Counted from the stretch's first letter, positions 17,297-26,160 are shown. The stretch is 64,000 nucleotides of DNA from Sphaerisporangium flaviroseum (GCF_039537005.1 NZ_BAAAZR010000004.1:434001-498000), one strand, 5' to 3'. Numbers and translations: made by a program. The notes: a model not told the origin generated them from the sequence alone.

Positions 17297-17696
17297 GCTC
17301 GAACAGTTCCTCTGATCGCTGAGGTTCGTAACCTGATCGCAGTACGTCTGGATGTGGTCGGCCCGGATCCCACCGCGCGGCTTTTCACCGGTCCTCGGGG
17401 CGGACGGATCACCACGGCGGTTCTGCGAGACGCCACCCATTGGGATCACGTGGTGACACAGCTCGGCTATGAGCCTCTTCGCCCGCCATGATCTCCGGCA
17501 CACCGGGCTCACCTGGATGGCCGACGCCGGCGTGCCGATGCATGTTCTGCGGAAGATCGCGGGCCATGGATCACTGACCACAACCCAGCGCTATCTGCAT
17601 CCGGATTCACGATCCATTGCGGACGCCAGCGAAGCTTTGGGTGCCCATCTCGCTGTCAGGCGGTCCCCAAATGGTCCCCGCCTCAAGGTCGTCTAG
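17297..17696 (+). pseudogene. Tyrosine integrase, frameshifted C-terminal fragment (Int B)
   Basis: First piece (to about 17487): TVPLIAEVRNLIAVRL, RLFTGPRGGRITTAVLRDA, LGYEPLR. The frame then ends, and the protein continues in another frame from about 17479: RHDLRHTGLTWMADAG (box II), LRKIAGHGSLTTTQRYLHPD with His and the catalytic Tyr. A one-base indel separates the two. The N-terminal domains and the first catalytic Arg region are missing. The stop is 79 bp from the tRNA core, mirroring Int A and its att1. It belongs to a different integrase subgroup from Int A (TTTQRYLHPD versus TEAVYPKQIRP). Confidence 0.85.
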
Positions 17697-17775
17697 CCGA
17701 CCCGATGATCTAGCCGACATGAAGAAAGGCCTGTTGACCTGAGGTTTCCCTCTGATCGACAGACCTTCTCGCCTG

Positions 17776-17849
<74 letters not shown>

Positions 17850-18200
17850 CTGCTCACCTAGGCGAGCGAGAACAACCTTAGCGCAGTTCCAGGAGTCATG
17901 TGTACGCGTGCCCCGCCCCTGGCGGCTCTCTAGGGGGCGAGGGGACGCGCCTACGGGTGGCGCCCCTGCCGACGTGATGGACGATCAGTCGTCCGGGGAA
18001 CATGGGGAAGGGATCGCCGGAACATGGGATGTGGGACACGGCAACATGGGGCCTGGGGACGCGGGATCACGGGGCCGGTCGGCGCGGGATCATGAGGCCG
18101 GTGAAGACGGGACTTGGGCCGGTCGGCGCGGGAATGTGGGGCCGATGTACCCCGAGGTGCGGGCCGGTGGAGTGGTAGGCGATGACGGCAGGATGGGCGC
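17850..18200. other. 351-bp intergenic stretch with degenerate GC-rich repeats
   Basis: Contains repeated short strings such as GGGGCCGGTCGGCGCGGGA (about 18069-18133), but no gene I can support. It includes the presumed promoter of tRNA-Pro near 17850-17900 and of the HTH gene at 18201. Confidence 0.4.
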
Positions 18201-18644
18201 ATGGGGCGGAAAGCTCATATTGATCGGGAAGAGTTGCGGCGGCTCGTCGGCGAGGGCCGATCCAACGCGGACCTGGCCGCGTACTTCGGGGTGACGGAGT
18301 CCGGGATCTTGCAAGCCAAGCGAAACGCAGGGCTCGCCAAGCCGATGCTCGACCACGGTAAGGCCATCCCCTGGAAGCTGAACCGCGTCCATAACCAGAC
18401 CGGTCCCGCCACCAATCTGAGGAACCTCTCCGCCATCGCGCAAGGTGGGGATGTACCCCAGCCGAAGATCAACACAGCTCTGCGGTGGGCGCAGCGACTG
18501 GTCGACGGTGGCCTCGACATCGCCTACGGCCCCGAGGAGGGGTTCTACGAGACACCCGTCACCGGGCCCTCCCATATCCGGTCCGTACTGGACGACGCGC
18601 TCGCCGTCCTGCGCGAGCGCGAGGGTCTACCGGGCGAGAGGTAG
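18201..18644 (+). CDS. Small HTH-containing protein, phage-like
   Basis: 147 residues from ATG 18201. Residues 5-45 (DREELRRLVGEGRSNADLAAYFGVTESGI) form a clear helix-turn-helix. The rest (NLSAIAQGGDVPQPKINTALRWAQ, GLDIAYGPEEGFYETP) resembles small DNA-binding proteins found on actinobacterial prophages. It may act as a regulator or a terminase-small-subunit-like protein. It lies on the 5' side of the tRNA, outside the att scars. No neighbouring phage genes are visible, so mobility is only suspected. Confidence 0.6.
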   Translation: MGRKAHIDREELRRLVGEGRSNADLAAYFGVTESGILQAKRNAGLAKPMLDHGKAIPWKLNRVHNQTGPATNLRNLSAIAQGGDVPQPKINTALRWAQRLVDGGLDIAYGPEEGFYETPVTGPSHIRSVLDDALAVLREREGLPGER

Positions 18645-19110
18645 GCATTCGATCTTTCGGCCGGCTGAGATCGGCGGGACCGTCAGACCTCCCGTAAGCC
18701 CGGACCGTCAGACCTCCCGTAAGCACTGCCCGACTTGAATCCCCGCCGGAGCCTCAGGCGAGAACCACGACCCCCGAGCCGGCCCCGGAGCCCTCCCGAC
18801 CGCTTGGACCGGCTCGACGGTGAAGACCCGACCGCGACGGGCGGCCACTGACGCCGGGTCACCGCTGGAGAAGGGCGCCAGCTCTCCAGCAAACACCGCC
18901 CGAGCCCCCTCACCCCCCGCACGACCGCGCCTTCCCGCCCCGGCCGGTCCAGCGTCGGCTCGGGGGCCGTGGTCCTCGCCTCCGGGTGGGGTGGAGGCGA
19001 GTCGAGGGGTGGTCTTTGCGTGCTTGGCCAAACGTGTGCTTTCGGTCCGTTTTGCAGCCGTTATCTCGGGCAGTCGGGGGTTACAAAGGCACACATAACC
19101 GGAGGCATAC
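18645..19110. other. 466-bp intergenic stretch with a 23-bp direct repeat
   Basis: GGACCGTCAGACCTCCCGTA-type unit occurs at 18677-18699 and 18702-18724 (period 25). No gene is supported. The 3' end carries the ribosome-binding site CCGGAGG upstream of 19111, so the promoter of the envelope operon should lie between about 18950 and 19090. Confidence 0.5.
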
Positions 19111-19953
19111 ATGACCATCACCTGGGTGGCCGTCGTTGTAGCCGCGGTGGTGGCGATTTTGGCCGTCGGCTACCTCGTGAAGCAGCAGCAGCGCAGGCGC
19201 CGGCTCCAAGAGCGCTTCGGCCCCGAGTACGAACGCACTTTGAGCGAACGCGAGAGCCGCCGTGAGGCGGAGCAGGAGCTGCTCGAAAGAGAGCAGCGCC
19301 ACGCCAAACTGGACATCAGGCCGCTTGCCCCGGAAACCCGATCGACCTATGCGAAGAAGTGGACCGAGGTGCAGGAGCGGTTCGTCGACGCTCCCGGCTT
19401 CGCGGTCACCGAGGCGGACCACCTCGTCACCGCCGTCATGGCGGACCGCGGTTACCCCACCGAGGGATTTGAGCAGCAGGTGGCCGATCTTTCGGTCTCC
19501 CACGGCGCGACGCTGGATCGCTACCGTCAGGCCCACGAGATCAGCAGCCGCGCCGCGCGGCAGGAGGCGTCGACCGAGGAGCTGCGGCAGGCGATGGTGC
19601 ACTACCGCGCCCTGTTCGAGGAACTCCTCGAGGACAGCACCGGCGTCGGCCCTGACCACCGCCAGGACACCGCGGACCATGGCCGCGAGGCCTCCGCGGA
19701 CCCCGACCGCCAGGACGCCGTGACGCCCGACCGCCGCAGCTCCGTGGACCCCGACCTTCAGGACGGCCCCGCGGACCCCGGCAACCGGAGCGCCGTGGAC
19801 CCCGGCCGCCAGGACACCATCGACCGCGACCGCAATGGGCCTGTGGACCCTGACCGTCGCGAGTCCGTGGACACCGGCACCCGGGGCTCTGTGGAGAGCG
19901 ACGCCCGCCTGGCCGAGGAGCGTACTTCACACCGCAACACCCAGGGAGGCTGA
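19111..19953 (+). CDS. Membrane-anchored protein with WxEVQxxFVD-type domain and disordered tail
   Basis: 280 residues from ATG 19111 after CCGGAGG. One N-terminal TM helix (WVAVVVAAVVAILAVGYLV, about 5-23) is followed by a basic segment, a coiled-coil-like stretch (ERESRREAEQELLEREQRH) and a conserved domain (about 75-170) starting KKWTEVQERFVDAPGFAVTEAD and ending ELRQAMVHYRALFEELLED. The last 100 residues are low complexity with repeats of the form DPDRxxSVDP. The same domain occurs at the C-terminus of the next gene. No named family. Probable envelope or stress role by context; this is inference. Confidence 0.75.
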   Translation: MTITWVAVVVAAVVAILAVGYLVKQQQRRRRLQERFGPEYERTLSERESRREAEQELLEREQRHAKLDIRPLAPETRSTYAKKWTEVQERFVDAPGFAVTEADHLVTAVMADRGYPTEGFEQQVADLSVSHGATLDRYRQAHEISSRAARQEASTEELRQAMVHYRALFEELLEDSTGVGPDHRQDTADHGREASADPDRQDAVTPDRRSSVDPDLQDGPADPGNRSAVDPGRQDTIDRDRNGPVDPDRRESVDTGTRGSVESDARLAEERTSHRNTQGG

Positions 19954-19959
19954 CCAGCG

Positions 19960-21024
19960 ATGGAACCCTATCGCCGAGACCCCGTGGACGAGCCGGTCCG
20001 TGATCCGGAAACCGGCCACGTCTTCAACCCCACCGGCGACCACGACCGTGACCGCGACCGCCGTCTCGACGAGGCCGACACCGTCTACGACGAGGCGGAC
20101 CACGATCGGGACAAGCGCGATCTCGACGGAAGCGACGATCTCGACGCCACTCCTGACCCCGCGCACAGCTCTGATCCGATACAAGGCTCCCACGGCTCCG
20201 ACCTCGACGGGTCCTCCGACCCGGTCCACGGCTCCGACCACGACGGGTCCTCCGACCCGGTTCAGGGATCAGATCACCTCGGCTCGTCCGAGACGGATGC
20301 CTCCCACGGGCGGGACGGTCTCTCCGAGTCCGATGGCCTTGACGGCAAGAACGACGACCACGATCGGAATGATGTGCTCGGTAAGCGGAACGACCTGGCG
20401 GACCCAGACAACGACCTCGGCGAGCCGGCCTGGGGCGCGGATGACGTGAAGAAGTCGGAGCAGGCCAAGAATGACGACCAGGCCGACCTGATCGTCTACC
20501 CCGAGGACGCGGAGCGCCCGACGCAGTCCGTCGAGGACTCGAAGCCGGCCTCCGGAGTTCCCGGCCTGGAGCCCTTGCCGGCGGCCGGCGCCCAGCACAC
20601 CAACGACAACGACGTGCACCGCGACGAAAGCGGCACGGCGGTCATAGCCGGCTCCGCGACGGACACCGCGGCGGCGACGAGCACCGCGACCGCTACGGAC
20701 ACAGGTGCGGCGACCGGGACGGCGTCGGACACCGCCGGGGAGTCCATCGACTTCCAGCAGCGCTGGCGCGAGGTCCAGGCCGGTTTCGTGGACGACCCGA
20801 GGGACGCCGTCGAGCGGGCCGACCAGCTCGTGGAGGAGGCCGTGACGGCGCTCACCACGCGCAGGCAGGGGCTCGTCGACCGCTGGAAGAACAGCGACCA
20901 GAGTGATACCGAGCAGCTGCGGCTGGCCCTGCGCGACTACCGCTCCCTGCTCCAGGATCTCGTAGGGCTTTCCTACTCCACCGCCGGGCAGGGAAGCTCC
21001 CCGGCTCGAAAGGAAACGAGGTAA
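19960..21024 (+). CDS. Acidic repeat protein with C-terminal WxEVQxxFVD-type domain
   Basis: 354 residues from ATG 19960, with GGGAGG upstream and 6 bp after the previous stop. Residues 1-260 are strongly acidic and low complexity, with tandem units such as DGSSDPVHGSDHDGSSDPV. The C-terminal 85 residues (QRWREVQAGFVDDPRDAVER, ADQLVEEAVTALTTRRQG, LRLALRDYRSLLQDLVG) are clearly homologous to the domain in the upstream gene. There is no signal peptide or TM segment, so it may be cytoplasmic and pair with its anchored paralogue. Function unknown. Confidence 0.75.
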   Translation: MEPYRRDPVDEPVRDPETGHVFNPTGDHDRDRDRRLDEADTVYDEADHDRDKRDLDGSDDLDATPDPAHSSDPIQGSHGSDLDGSSDPVHGSDHDGSSDPVQGSDHLGSSETDASHGRDGLSESDGLDGKNDDHDRNDVLGKRNDLADPDNDLGEPAWGADDVKKSEQAKNDDQADLIVYPEDAERPTQSVEDSKPASGVPGLEPLPAAGAQHTNDNDVHRDESGTAVIAGSATDTAAATSTATATDTGAATGTASDTAGESIDFQQRWREVQAGFVDDPRDAVERADQLVEEAVTALTTRRQGLVDRWKNSDQSDTEQLRLALRDYRSLLQDLVGLSYSTAGQGSSPARKETR

Positions 21025-21027
21025 TCG

Positions 21028-21219
21028 ATGCTAGCCATCGTCGCGGCGATCGTTTTCGGGATCGCCTTTCTGTTCGACCTCATCGGTACCAGCATCGGCA
21101 TCTCCACCACGGCGCTGGTCGCGCTCGGGCTGTGCCTGCTCGCCCTGCACCAGGGTGGCATCGGCACGTCGAGCGTGAGCGGCGGCAACTGGCGCGGATA
21201 CCGGCGCACCCGCCGCTGA
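21028..21219 (+). CDS. Small hydrophobic membrane protein
   Basis: 63 residues from ATG 21028, 3 bp after the previous stop. Two hydrophobic helices (LAIVAAIVFGIAFLFDLIG and TTALVALGLCLLALHQG) are followed by a basic tail (YRRTRR). Its tight spacing places it as third gene of the operon with the two domain-sharing proteins. Small proteins of this pattern are common in actinobacteria and have no assigned function. Confidence 0.65.
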   Translation: MLAIVAAIVFGIAFLFDLIGTSIGISTTALVALGLCLLALHQGGIGTSSVSGGNWRGYRRTRR

Positions 21220-21355
21220 GCCGCCGAGACGCCGAACCGCTGAGGCGCTGAAAAGCCGAGGTACCGAGACGCCGAGGCACTGAGGCACTGAGGCACTGAA
21301 ACGTCCAAGCGCTGAAGCGCTCAAACGTCAAGATCGAGCAAAGAAGGTGTCGAGA

Positions 21356-21775
21356 ATGACCCAGAAGGTGCGGGACGTCATGACGCACCGGCCGATCTGC
21401 CTGCCCGCCGACGCGACGGTCTCCAAGGCCGCCCGCCTGATGCGGGACCAGGCCATCGGAGACGTGCTGGTGACCAAGGACGATCGGCTCTGCGGAGTCG
21501 TCACCGATCGCGACATCGTCGTGCGCGCCGTCGCGGAGTCCCGGGATCCCGAGTCGACACCCCTGGGCTCTCTGTGCAGTTCGGAGCTGGTCACCGTGCA
21601 CCCCGACCAGAACGCCGACGAGGTCGTACGGCTGATGCGCGAGAAGGCCGTCCGGCGGGTTCCCGTCGTCGAGCGCGGGCGTCCGGTCGGCATCGTCTCC
21701 CTGGGGGACATGGCGCTGGAGCGCGAGCCCAGGTCACCGCTTTCGGAGATCAGCGGCGCTCCCCCGAACGGCTGA
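21356..21775 (+). CDS. Protein with two CBS domains
   Basis: 139 residues. I start at ATG 21356, which has AAGAAGG 8 nt upstream; a GTG at 21347 is possible. Two CBS motifs: KVRDVMTHRPICLPADATVS with GDVLVTKDDRLCGVVTDRDIV, and SELVTVHPDQNADEVVRLM with RRVPVVERGRPVGIVSLGD. Stand-alone CBS pairs bind adenine nucleotides and act as energy or stress sensors. The 136 bp upstream hold short direct repeats (GAGGCACT three times near 21274-21298). It may be co-expressed with the envelope operon or form its own unit ending at the terminator at 21871. Confidence 0.85.
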   Translation: MTQKVRDVMTHRPICLPADATVSKAARLMRDQAIGDVLVTKDDRLCGVVTDRDIVVRAVAESRDPESTPLGSLCSSELVTVHPDQNADEVVRLMREKAVRRVPVVERGRPVGIVSLGDMALEREPRSPLSEISGAPPNG

Positions 21776-21870
21776 TCACCATGAACGCGCCGGCGGCCCT
21801 GCGGCCGGTGGCGTGCCAGAGACGCCGTGTGTGCCCTCTCGGGCCTCGGGTACGCACGGTTTGAGAGGAA

Positions 21871-21897
21871 GGGCGCCGTCCCACCGGGACGGCGCCC
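21871..21897 (+). terminator. Rho-independent terminator after the CBS gene
   Basis: Perfect 12-bp stem GGGCGCCGTCCC / GGGACGGCGCCC with loop ACC, followed by TTT. It lies between the convergent CBS and NDH-2 genes and could serve both. Confidence 0.85.
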
Positions 21898-21938
21898 TTT
21901 CGCATGCCGGCCCCCGCACGAATGGTCGAGATCTACCG

Positions 21939-23300
21939 TCAGCCGTGCCTTCCCGCACCCGAGTGGACCGGGGGCCGTTCACGGGTCTCCTGGACGGTCG
22001 TCCGGGCCGCGAACTCGAACTCACCGCGGGGGTACTGCATGGCGCCCAGCGAGACGATCTCGCGTTTGAAGAAGAACCCGAGCGTCCAGTCCATCATGAC
22101 GCGGACCTTCTTGTTGAAGGTCGGGATCTTCGACAGGTGGTAGGTCCGGTGCAGCAGCCAGGCCGGGAATCCGCGGATCCGGTGCCCGTAGATGTTGGCC
22201 ACGCCGCGGTAGAGCCCGAGGCTGGCCACCGAGCCGGCGCTCTTGTGCTTGTACGGCTTGCGCTCCTCGCCGCGCAGGGTGGCGAGGAGGTTGTCGGCCA
22301 GCCGGGTGGCCTGGCGTACGGCGTGCTGGGCGTTGGGCTGGGTGGTCTCTCCGGGCCGGGTCAGGTCGGGGACGGCCGCGCAGTCCCCGGCCGCGAAGGC
22401 GAAGGTGGTGCCCTCGATGGTGAGGAACTCGTCGACCCTGACCCGATTGTGGGAGTCCAGCGGCAGGTCTCCGGCTTTGACCAGCGGGTTCGGCTTGACT
22501 CCCGCGGTCCACACCAGGGTGTCGGCGTCGAACTCCTCTCCGTCGCTGAGCACGATGTGGTGGTTCTCCGCCGACCGGAGCAAGGTGTGGGTCCGCACCT
22601 CGATGCCCCGTCTGCGGAGCTCCCGGGCGGTCCACTCCCCCATTTCGACGCCCACTTCGGGCAGAATCTTGTCGCTGGCCTCGACGAGCACCCACCGCAT
22701 GTCTCCCGGGGTCAGACCGGGGAAGTAGCGGCACGCGTCGGTGGCCATGTCCTCCAGTTCGGCCAGCGCCTCGACCCCCGCGAAGCCGGCGCCCACGAAG
22801 ACGAACGCCAGCGCCCGCCGCCGTACCCGCTCGTCGGTGGTCGAGGCGACCAGATCGAGCTGGGCGAGCACGTGGTTGCGCAGATGGATGGCCTCCTCCA
22901 GGGTCTTGAAGCCGATGCCGCACTCGGCCAGGCCGGGGATCAGCAGCGTCCGGGAGACCGAGCCGGGCGCGAAGACCAGGTAGTCGTATTCCAGCCGGCG
23001 TCCCGGCCCTTCGTAGGGCTCGAAGTCGACCGTGCGGGAGGCGAGCTCTACCCGGACCACCCGGCCGCTGAGGATCTCGCATCCCGTAAGCACGCGGCGC
23101 AGGAAGACGACGACATGCCGGGGCTCCACGCTCCCCGCCGCCGCCTCCGGCAGGAACGGCTGGTAGGTCATGTAGGAGTCCAGGTTGACCACGGTTATGC
23201 GGGCTTCGCCACGTCGGAGCCTCTTCCGCAGGCGCAGCGCGGTGAGCATGCCGACGGAGCCGCCTCCCACGATGAGTACCCGAGGGATTCGCTGAGTCAT
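21939..23300 (-). CDS. ndh: Type II NADH dehydrogenase (NDH-2)
   Basis: 453 residues from ATG 23300. FAD-binding VLIVGGGSVGMLTALRL (about 8-24), the conserved quinone-site region SYMTYQPFLPEAAAGSVEPRHV in two short blocks, a second Rossmann motif FVFVGAGFAGVEALAELED for NADH, and FAAGDCAAVPD. The C-terminal amphipathic part (HRTYHLSKIPTFNKKVRVMMDW) attaches it to the membrane. It passes electrons from NADH to menaquinone without pumping protons. It is transcribed away from the stress-signalling genes on the same strand as the anti-sigma ATPase (42 bp upstream) and may be co-transcribed with it. Confidence 0.9.
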   Translation of the reverse strand: MTQRIPRVLIVGGGSVGMLTALRLRKRLRRGEARITVVNLDSYMTYQPFLPEAAAGSVEPRHVVVFLRRVLTGCEILSGRVVRVELASRTVDFEPYEGPGRRLEYDYLVFAPGSVSRTLLIPGLAECGIGFKTLEEAIHLRNHVLAQLDLVASTTDERVRRRALAFVFVGAGFAGVEALAELEDMATDACRYFPGLTPGDMRWVLVEASDKILPEVGVEMGEWTARELRRRGIEVRTHTLLRSAENHHIVLSDGEEFDADTLVWTAGVKPNPLVKAGDLPLDSHNRVRVDEFLTIEGTTFAFAAGDCAAVPDLTRPGETTQPNAQHAVRQATRLADNLLATLRGEERKPYKHKSAGSVASLGLYRGVANIYGHRIRGFPAWLLHRTYHLSKIPTFNKKVRVMMDWTLGFFFKREIVSLGAMQYPRGEFEFAARTTVQETRERPPVHSGAGRHG

Positions 23301-23342
23301 ATCCAGGACATACCCGCCCGAAGGGCGTTATAAGGGGATTTG

Positions 23343-23792
23343 TCAAAGTCTAAAGCGCATTATGACGTTTGTCCCGTTTGGCCCGGTTCGGAGGTGAAGC
23401 TCCTTCGCCAGCCGCCTGGCCACCCACAGGCCCATGCCACTGGTCGAATAGTCGTGCGGAGCCTCTAGGCCGGGAGTCTTGTCGGGGACCCAGTGGCCGT
23501 CGTCGTGGACGTCGATCATCAGATCGCCACTCTGGCACCATATGCGCAGCCGCGCCTTGTCGGCCCCGTGTGTCACGGCGTTGGTGGCGACCTCGTTGAC
23601 CGCCACGAGGAAGTCGCCGATGTCCCCTTCCACCATGCCCGCCCGGCGGGCGTGGAGGGCGGCGAAGTCCCGGACGTCAGGAAGGTCCCCGACACAGAAC
23701 GTCATCTCCCGGATCGCCACTCCGGACGGGAGCGGCACGCTGCCGCCCCCGTCCGTCAGGAAGCGGGGAGGAGGGACTTCGTCCTCGTTCAC
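23343..23792 (-). CDS. Anti-sigma-type serine kinase / ATP-binding protein (RsbW-like)
   Basis: 149 residues from GTG 23792. GHKL fold: N box NEVATNAVTHG (66-76), G1 box DDG (97-99), G2 box GMGLWV (119-124). This is the HATPase_c_2 type used to bind sigma factors and to phosphorylate STAS antagonists. The adjacent SigB/F-like gene (23956) and the STAS gene (24967) make it the natural switch kinase of this locus. The N-terminal 20 residues are Pro/Gly-rich and outside the fold. Confidence 0.85.
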   Translation of the reverse strand: MNEDEVPPPRFLTDGGGSVPLPSGVAIREMTFCVGDLPDVRDFAALHARRAGMVEGDIGDFLVAVNEVATNAVTHGADKARLRIWCQSGDLMIDVHDDGHWVPDKTPGLEAPHDYSTSGMGLWVARRLAKELHLRTGPNGTNVIMRFRL

Positions 23793-23955
23793 CCGATAAC
23801 CGCCTCCAAGAGCGATCGGCTAGGAATGGTCACCCGCAAGCCGTGGGTGCCAATACATCGATGAAGATACCCCGGGATGCCGTTCCGTGAGGGAAGTGCT
23901 CCCTCCCCGTAACTTCTCTGCTGCGGGGTTGAGTGCCCCAGGAGGGAGGGGTTAA

Positions 23956-24738
23956 TCAGTATGCGGCGACGAGCTGCGAGCGGAGCTGGTCGAGCACCTT
24001 GCGGAGGATTCGGGAGACGTGCATCTGGGAGATGCCGAACTCCGCGGCGATCTCGGCCTGGGTCATGTTGCCGTAGTAGCGCAGGAGCAGGATGTTGCGC
24101 TCGCGCTCAGGCAGCTGGTCGATCAGCGGCTTGATCGCCTCACGGTCGACCAGCGTGGCCAGCTCGTCGTCCTCGTCGGGGATGAGGTCGCCGAGCGCGG
24201 CGGCGTCGTCGTCGGCGCCCATCGGGGCGTCCAGCGACAGGGTGCTGTAGGCGGCGGAGGCGTCCATCGTCAGCAGCATGTCCTCTTCGGAGATGCCCAT
24301 CCTCTTCGCCAGCTCGGCGACGGTGGGGAACCGGCCGAGCTCCTGGGTGAAGTCGGCGACGAGGCGGTTGAGCTCGGATCGCCGCTCCTGGTAAAGACGC
24401 GGGACCCGTACGGCCCAGGTCCTGTCGCGGAAGTGCCGCTTCACTTCCCCGGTCATGGTGACCATGGCATAGCCTCTGAAGCTGTGTCCCAGCTCGGCGT
24501 CGAACCCGTTGATCGCTTTCATCAGCCCGACGTACGCGGCCTGGAGCAGGTCCTCCATGGGCTCGCCCCGATGGAGGTACCGGCGGGAGATCTCCCGCGC
24601 CATCGGAAGGTGCATTTCGACGATCATCTCGCGCAACCGGGCGCGCCTGGCCTCGGTGACGCCGGGCTCGGCGAGTTCGCGAAGAAGATCTTCGGCGGTG
24701 ACGTCGGTCTGGGGGAAAGTGCGGTTCTCGGCAGCCAT
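23956..24738 (-). CDS. SigB/SigF-family RNA polymerase sigma factor
   Basis: 260 residues from ATG 24738, with GGGAGC upstream. Region 2 (IVEMHLPMAREISRRYLHRG, EPMEDLLQAAYVGLMKAINGF, about 45-110), region 3 (RLVADFTQELGRFPTVAELA) and region 4 (LPERERNILLLRYYGNMTQ, AEIAAEFGISQMHVSRILRK) are all complete, as in group 3 general-stress and sporulation sigma factors. Such factors are held by RsbW-like kinases and freed by dephosphorylated STAS proteins, both encoded beside it. Its target promoters would resemble GTTT-N14-GGGTA; I did not find a convincing copy in front of these genes. Confidence 0.95.
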   Translation of the reverse strand: MAAENRTFPQTDVTAEDLLRELAEPGVTEARRARLREMIVEMHLPMAREISRRYLHRGEPMEDLLQAAYVGLMKAINGFDAELGHSFRGYAMVTMTGEVKRHFRDRTWAVRVPRLYQERRSELNRLVADFTQELGRFPTVAELAKRMGISEEDMLLTMDASAAYSTLSLDAPMGADDDAAALGDLIPDEDDELATLVDREAIKPLIDQLPERERNILLLRYYGNMTQAEIAAEFGISQMHVSRILRKVLDQLRSQLVAAY

Positions 24739-24966
24739 TGCTGCTCCCTCGTATGCCTTGCAAGCGAGGCGGAACCGACAATGCCCATGCAGAGTCGACA
24801 TCGCCTCGCGTACTACTGTCGAGACGAGGCCCTCTGCTGGACCTCTCGGGCTCCAGTATTCCCCAAAAATCAAGAGTATTGCTACCCCCCAGGCAACAGT
24901 AATGTTGCGATTGACCCCCCGATGGGGTTGGCGCCATGCGCCAGGGAAGCGGCGAGGAGGCGCGTG

Positions 24967-25335
24967 GTGACCGTTCCAGATAGGGCAGATTCGGCCCTGA
25001 CCCTTGCTTCGGCGGTTGCCGAGGGAGTGCCCGTAGTACGTGTGAGCGGCATCCTCGATGCGACCACCCGGCAGCAGTTCACCGACCGGCTGGCGGAGAT
25101 CGCCGAAGATCATGGCCCCGACCTGGTGCTCGACCTGGCCGGCGTCACGTTCATGGACTCCCGGGCGCTCGGGCTGATCGTGCACCACTGGCAGCGAGCG
25201 ATGGCGGCGGAAGGCCACTTCGCCCTGGTCGGAGTGCAATACTCCAACTCCAAGGTGATGTGGGTGACCGGGCTCGCGCAGCGGCTCCCGCTGTACGACA
25301 CGCTCGACGAGGCACTGGCGGCCTTCAAAGGCTGA
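24967..25335 (+). CDS. STAS-domain anti-sigma factor antagonist
   Basis: 122 residues. GTG 24967 is 6 nt after GAGGAGG (24954-24960); GTG 24964 is the alternative. STAS fold: PVVRVSGILDATTRQQFTDRL, then LVLDLAGVTFMDSRALGLIV with the phosphorylatable Ser65 in the DS pair, and MWVTGLAQRLPLYDTLDEAL. In the partner-switching scheme the unphosphorylated form captures the RsbW-like kinase and releases the sigma factor. It is divergent from the sigma gene and convergent with the GAF-ANTAR gene. Confidence 0.9.
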   Translation: MTVPDRADSALTLASAVAEGVPVVRVSGILDATTRQQFTDRLAEIAEDHGPDLVLDLAGVTFMDSRALGLIVHHWQRAMAAEGHFALVGVQYSNSKVMWVTGLAQRLPLYDTLDEALAAFKG

Positions 25336-25431
25336 TGCCAACCCAGAAAATCATGCCTTAGCGGACAACTGACGCTAGAGTCCTACGAAGTATGAGAAAG
25401 CTACCCATCACCCACCGTTCCTATCCGGCCG

Positions 25432-26160
25432 TCAGGACGGCGCCGCGCCACCGTGCTTGCTCTGGTGCTCGCTGACCAGCAGGCGGGCCAGATCGGCGAC
25501 CTTGACCTGGTGGTGCTGCGAAAGACGGCGCAGCTCGTCGAAGGCGGCCTCGGCCGAGCAGCCGCTCGCATGCATGATGATGCCCTTGGCCTGGTCGATC
25601 ACCGCGCGGCCCGCCAGCGCCTCCTGGAGCTGAGCCGCGTCGGTGAGCACGTCGTCGTAGTCGGAGATGTTGGCCAGGGCCACGGTGAGCTGCTCGGTCA
25701 GCAGGGCGGCGAGGGCGTCGGCGGAGCCGCCGGAGAAGGCGCCCGGCCGCACGGCGTACAGGCCGAGCACCAGCGTCGCGCCGTCGATGGCGATCGGCAG
25801 GATCAGCGTCGACCGCACTCCGTGCTTGACGGCCGTCACGGTGTACCGAGGCCAGCGCGTGTCGAGCAGCACGTCGGTGACGAGCACGCTGCGGCCCGTG
25901 GCCAGCGCCTCGACCGACGGCCCCTCCCCCAGGGCCTGCTCCCGGTCGACCAGGGCGATCAGGTCGCTGTGGGAGGCGGAGAGCATGAGCCGCTCCTCGC
26001 GCCGCAGCTCGACGGTGCCACCGGCGCATCCGGGCACGCCGGCCGCCACGGCCCCGGTGATGCCCTGCAGCACGCTCTCCATCGAGGTGCCCTCGTGAAC
26101 GCGGCCGAGGGCCGCCAGTTCCCGAGCGAGCGCGGGACTGAACATCCGCATCGTCTCCAT
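25432..26160 (-). CDS. GAF and ANTAR domain transcription antiterminator
   Basis: 242 residues from ATG 26160, with GGAGG 6-7 nt upstream. Residues 15-165 are a GAF sensor (SMESVLQGITGAVAAG, SVEALATGRSVLVTDVL, GVRSTLILPIAIDG). Residues 175-235 are an ANTAR domain (LQEALAGRAVIDQAKGIIM, SAEAAFDELRRLSQHHQVKVADLA) that binds paired hairpins in nascent RNA to prevent termination. Domain order is as in mycobacterial Rv1626-like and GAF-ANTAR proteins. The target RNA is unknown. It is divergent from the PP2C phosphatase gene and part of the stress-signalling locus. Confidence 0.9.
   Translation of the reverse strand: METMRMFSPALARELAALGRVHEGTSMESVLQGITGAVAAGVPGCAGGTVELRREERLMLSASHSDLIALVDREQALGEGPSVEALATGRSVLVTDVLLDTRWPRYTVTAVKHGVRSTLILPIAIDGATLVLGLYAVRPGAFSGGSADALAALLTEQLTVALANISDYDDVLTDAAQLQEALAGRAVIDQAKGIIMHASGCSAEAAFDELRRLSQHHQVKVADLARLLVSEHQSKHGGAAPS

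Noticed and set aside
17271..17315. A 14-codon frame starting MAVNDSV with a good ribosome-binding site
   Set aside because: Too short and ending at an integrase relic; more likely the 5' remnant of a lost gene or IS.
24739..24966. A SigB/F-type promoter (GTTT-N14-GGGTA) between the sigma and STAS genes
   Set aside because: The stretches rich in G and T there do not match both boxes with acceptable spacing.
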